A stretch of DNA of 61,942 nt from a virus. Position numbers and translations under genes: made by a program. The notes under the pieces were generated by a model that ran no database searches, was not told the origin of the DNA, and saw only the letters and a list, made by a program, of their open reading frames with translations. Location of the stretch: positions 1 to 61,942 of the IMG/VR virus record IMGVR_UViG_3300044533_000356. One strand, 5' to 3'. This document shows positions 58,097 through 61,942 of this stretch, piece after piece. Each line of letters opens with the position of its first letter. Positions within the stretch are counted from its first letter, which is position 1.

Positions 58097-59992
58097 GTGC
58101 CACTGCAAAAACTACTACTGCGTCCCGGAATAAACCGGGAATCGACAACACTGGCCAATGAGGGCACTTGGTTTGAGATGGACAAGGTGCGCTTTCGCTC
58201 TGGGTACCCCGAGAAGATTGGCGGCTGGGTGCGGTTGTCGGCCAGTAGTTTTTTAGGCGTTTGCCGTTCTATTTTTAATTGGCTGACTTTGAACGGGGCC
58301 AACTTAATGGGGGTTGGCACAAACATAAAATTTTATATTGAAAACGGCGGGGTTTACTACGACGTTACGCCTTTGCGGGCAACAGTAACCATCAACAACA
58401 ACCCGTTTGTGGCTACAAACGGCTCCGCAATTCTCACTGTTACTGATACGGCACATGGGTGCGTAACGGGGGATTTTGTAACTTTTAGCGGAGCCACGGG
58501 GCTGGGGGGCAATATCACCGCCACTGTTTTGAACGCAGAGTACGAAGTCACGGTAGTAACTGTAAACACGTACCAAATAACAGCTCCGGTTGCTGCAAAC
58601 GCTACCGATACGGCGGGTTCTCCCGGAGGAGGCGCGGCTGTAGTTGCCGCCTACCAAATCAATGTCGGTACTGAAATCTCTACACCCTTAAGCGGTTGGG
58701 GCGCAGGGGCTTGGGGCTCAGGTACTTGGGGGGTAGGCACTTCTTCGCAAAATTTGCTTCGACTGTGGTCGCAAGACAATTACGGGGAGAACCTCATCAT
58801 AAACCCGCGAGGCGGCGCACTGTATCTGTGGATTCCCAACCCAAGCCCGATTGTCTACAACCGAGCGGGTCTCCTGTCCTCCACAAGCCCTGCACCATAC
58901 ACAACGGACGTTGACTGCCCTACCGTATGCAATGCGGTTGCGGTGTCCGATTCTTCTCGTTTTGTACTTGCGTTTGGATGTAACGACTACGGCTCCGCCA
59001 CCATTGACCCTTTGTTGGTGCGGTGGTCAGATCAGGAAAATTACGCTGTATGGTCTCCGTTAATTACCAACCAAGCGGGTAGCTTTCGGCTAAGCATAGG
59101 CTCAACCCTTGTTGCGCAACAACAAACCCGGCAAGAAATTTTGGTCTGGACAGATGCCGCGATCTACTCCATGCAGTACCTTGGGCCTCCGTTTGTTTGG
59201 GGCTTTCAACTTCTGGCCGACAACATCTCAATTGCAGGGCCAAACGCCATGGCAACGGCCACCAGCATCACATACTGGATGGGGGTGGACAAGTTTTATA
59301 CGTACTCGGGTCGTGTGGAAACGCTTTACTGCCCGCTACGCCAGTACATTTTTGGGGACATTAACCTTGAACAGCAACCACAATTTTTTGCGGGGACAAA
59401 CGAAGGGTTTAACGAAGTGTGGTGGTTCTATTGTTCTGCCAACTCCAATACGGTAGACCGTTACGTCATCTACAACTATTTGGAACAGGTATGGTCTTAC
59501 GGCAACCTTGCAAGAACGGCATGGTTAGACACGCCTTTGCGGAGCTCCCCAACTGCGGCAGATTACAACAACCAGTTGGTGTACCACGAGCAAGGGGTAG
59601 ACGACGGGTCGGTTTCCCCTGCTGCGCCAATTACAGCCTTCTGCCAGTCTGCCGACTTCAATATCGGTGACGGGCACAACTACGGCTTTGCGTGGCGCAT
59701 GATTCCCGACATTACGTTTAACGGCTCAACTGCAAACACACCGGCCGTGACCATGACACTAAAACCTCGCCAAAACCCCGGCGCAAACTACAGCGCAGCG
59801 GCAACGCCTTCAGTAACCAGCACGCAGAACTACCAAGCGGTTCGCAATTACGAGGTACAGCAGTTTACTGAGATCGTCTACGTACGGGTTCGTGGTCGCC
59901 AGATGGCGTTTCGTGTCAGCTCCAATGGGTTGGGTGTACAGTGGCAACTTGGGGTTCCGTCACTCGATTTGCGCCCTGATGGCCGGAGATAA
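58097..59992 (+). CDS. large tail protein, putative hub/nozzle or stabilisation protein, 631 aa
   Basis: The start is GTG at 58097 with GAGGTAA upstream. MPLQKLLLRPGINRESTTLA and WFEMDKVRFRSGYPEKIGGW begin a long beta-rich protein whose middle includes AHGCVTGDFVTFSG and whose C-terminal half resembles a beta-propeller or tail-stabilisation protein (for example ENLIINPRGGALYLWIPN). It probably forms the tail tip or nozzle of a podovirus. Assignment is by pattern only. Confidence 0.72.
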   Translation: MPLQKLLLRPGINRESTTLANEGTWFEMDKVRFRSGYPEKIGGWVRLSASSFLGVCRSIFNWLTLNGANLMGVGTNIKFYIENGGVYYDVTPLRATVTINNNPFVATNGSAILTVTDTAHGCVTGDFVTFSGATGLGGNITATVLNAEYEVTVVTVNTYQITAPVAANATDTAGSPGGGAAVVAAYQINVGTEISTPLSGWGAGAWGSGTWGVGTSSQNLLRLWSQDNYGENLIINPRGGALYLWIPNPSPIVYNRAGLLSSTSPAPYTTDVDCPTVCNAVAVSDSSRFVLAFGCNDYGSATIDPLLVRWSDQENYAVWSPLITNQAGSFRLSIGSTLVAQQQTRQEILVWTDAAIYSMQYLGPPFVWGFQLLADNISIAGPNAMATATSITYWMGVDKFYTYSGRVETLYCPLRQYIFGDINLEQQPQFFAGTNEGFNEVWWFYCSANSNTVDRYVIYNYLEQVWSYGNLARTAWLDTPLRSSPTAADYNNQLVYHEQGVDDGSVSPAAPITAFCQSADFNIGDGHNYGFAWRMIPDITFNGSTANTPAVTMTLKPRQNPGANYSAAATPSVTSTQNYQAVRNYEVQQFTEIVYVRVRGRQMAFRVSSNGLGVQWQLGVPSLDLRPDGRR

Positions 59993-59994
59993 AG

Positions 59995-60302
59995 ATGAGC
60001 CAGAAAAATGTTCGCGCCCCAATGCTGCCGGTTGCTCCGGTAGAATACAACGCACAGTTTATGCAGGAGTTGCTGCGGATTTTGCGTTTGTATTTCAACC
60101 AGTTGGACAACGCAGGCCCGATGTCGGCAGCAACGCAGCGTGTGAACGGGCAAATTATTGCAGCGTTGAGTTTCACACAGCCCGACCCCGCAAACCCAAA
60201 TACGGTTGCGCTTAGCTTGCCAAGTCAAGCGGATTTGGGTAACCTCCGGGTGGGCGATGTCTATTACGACAGCACTGCGGGAAACGTCTTGAAAGTTAAA
60301 AC

Positions 60303-60306
<4 letters not shown>
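59995..60306 (+). CDS. small virion protein, 103 aa
   Basis: MSQKNVRAPMLPVAPVEYNA and a helix (MQELLRILRLYFNQLDNA) precede a short beta region (VGDVYYDSTAGNVLKVKT). It overlaps the following gene by 4 nt. It may be a tail-tip or ejection accessory protein. Confidence 0.68.

Positions 60307-61942
<1,636 letters not shown>

Overview
The window is an essentially complete genome of a tailed double-stranded DNA phage (Caudoviricetes) of about 61.8 kb. The last 138 bases repeat the first 144, apart from one GGCGGT hexamer. An open frame starting at 60303 runs off the right end and continues in frame at the left end, so the contig is circular and was cut inside a low-complexity repeat. The portal, adaptor-like proteins, very large candidate ejection proteins, holin/GH108 lysis pair and lack of a recognisable long tape-measure or contractile-tail gene suggest a podovirus-like particle. 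The gene set resembles phages from freshwater metagenomes, and a proteobacterial (possibly Burkholderiales) host is plausible; both are inference, as nothing in the sequence identifies the host. No tRNA gene, integrase, RNA polymerase or CRISPR array was seen. There are two divergent gene blocks. The minus-strand block (about 34.1 kb down to 12.3 kb) is early/replicative. It begins with a run of small unknown genes, a peptidase-like gene and a Cys/Asp-rich protein (28-34 kb). A dense set of tiny overlapping genes follows, including a duplicated zinc-finger gene (24-28 kb). The replication core comes last: VRR-NUC nuclease, family A DNA polymerase, Cas4/RecB-like nuclease, SNF2-type helicase, a candidate ssDNA-binding protein and a primase-helicase (12.3-24 kb). 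The plus-strand block (34.5 kb through the contig end to 12.3 kb) is late. In order it holds terminase, portal, a GroES-like protein, scaffold, capsid, connectors, many short basic proteins, three fibre/adhesin genes, lysis genes, a large tail protein and four large low-complexity or polyvalent proteins, the last of 2253 residues. The blocks diverge from a 0.5-kb control region (34.10-34.60 kb) and converge with a 10-bp overlap at 12323-12332. The most unusual feature is a 21-bp palindrome (arms GGTGATACA and TGTATCACC around 3 nt) found six times, only between 28.0 and 34.0 kb. Five copies lie 2-8 nt after the stop codon of a minus-strand gene. The same region holds a 0.38-kb non-coding, AT-rich segment bracketed by a 22-bp inverted repeat, which is a candidate replication origin. 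Other points of interest are a Leu at the Pol I 762-equivalent position, an HEXXGH motif in the giant protein, two identical zinc-finger proteins whose genes differ only synonymously, three HNH genes, and shared modules between two fibre genes.
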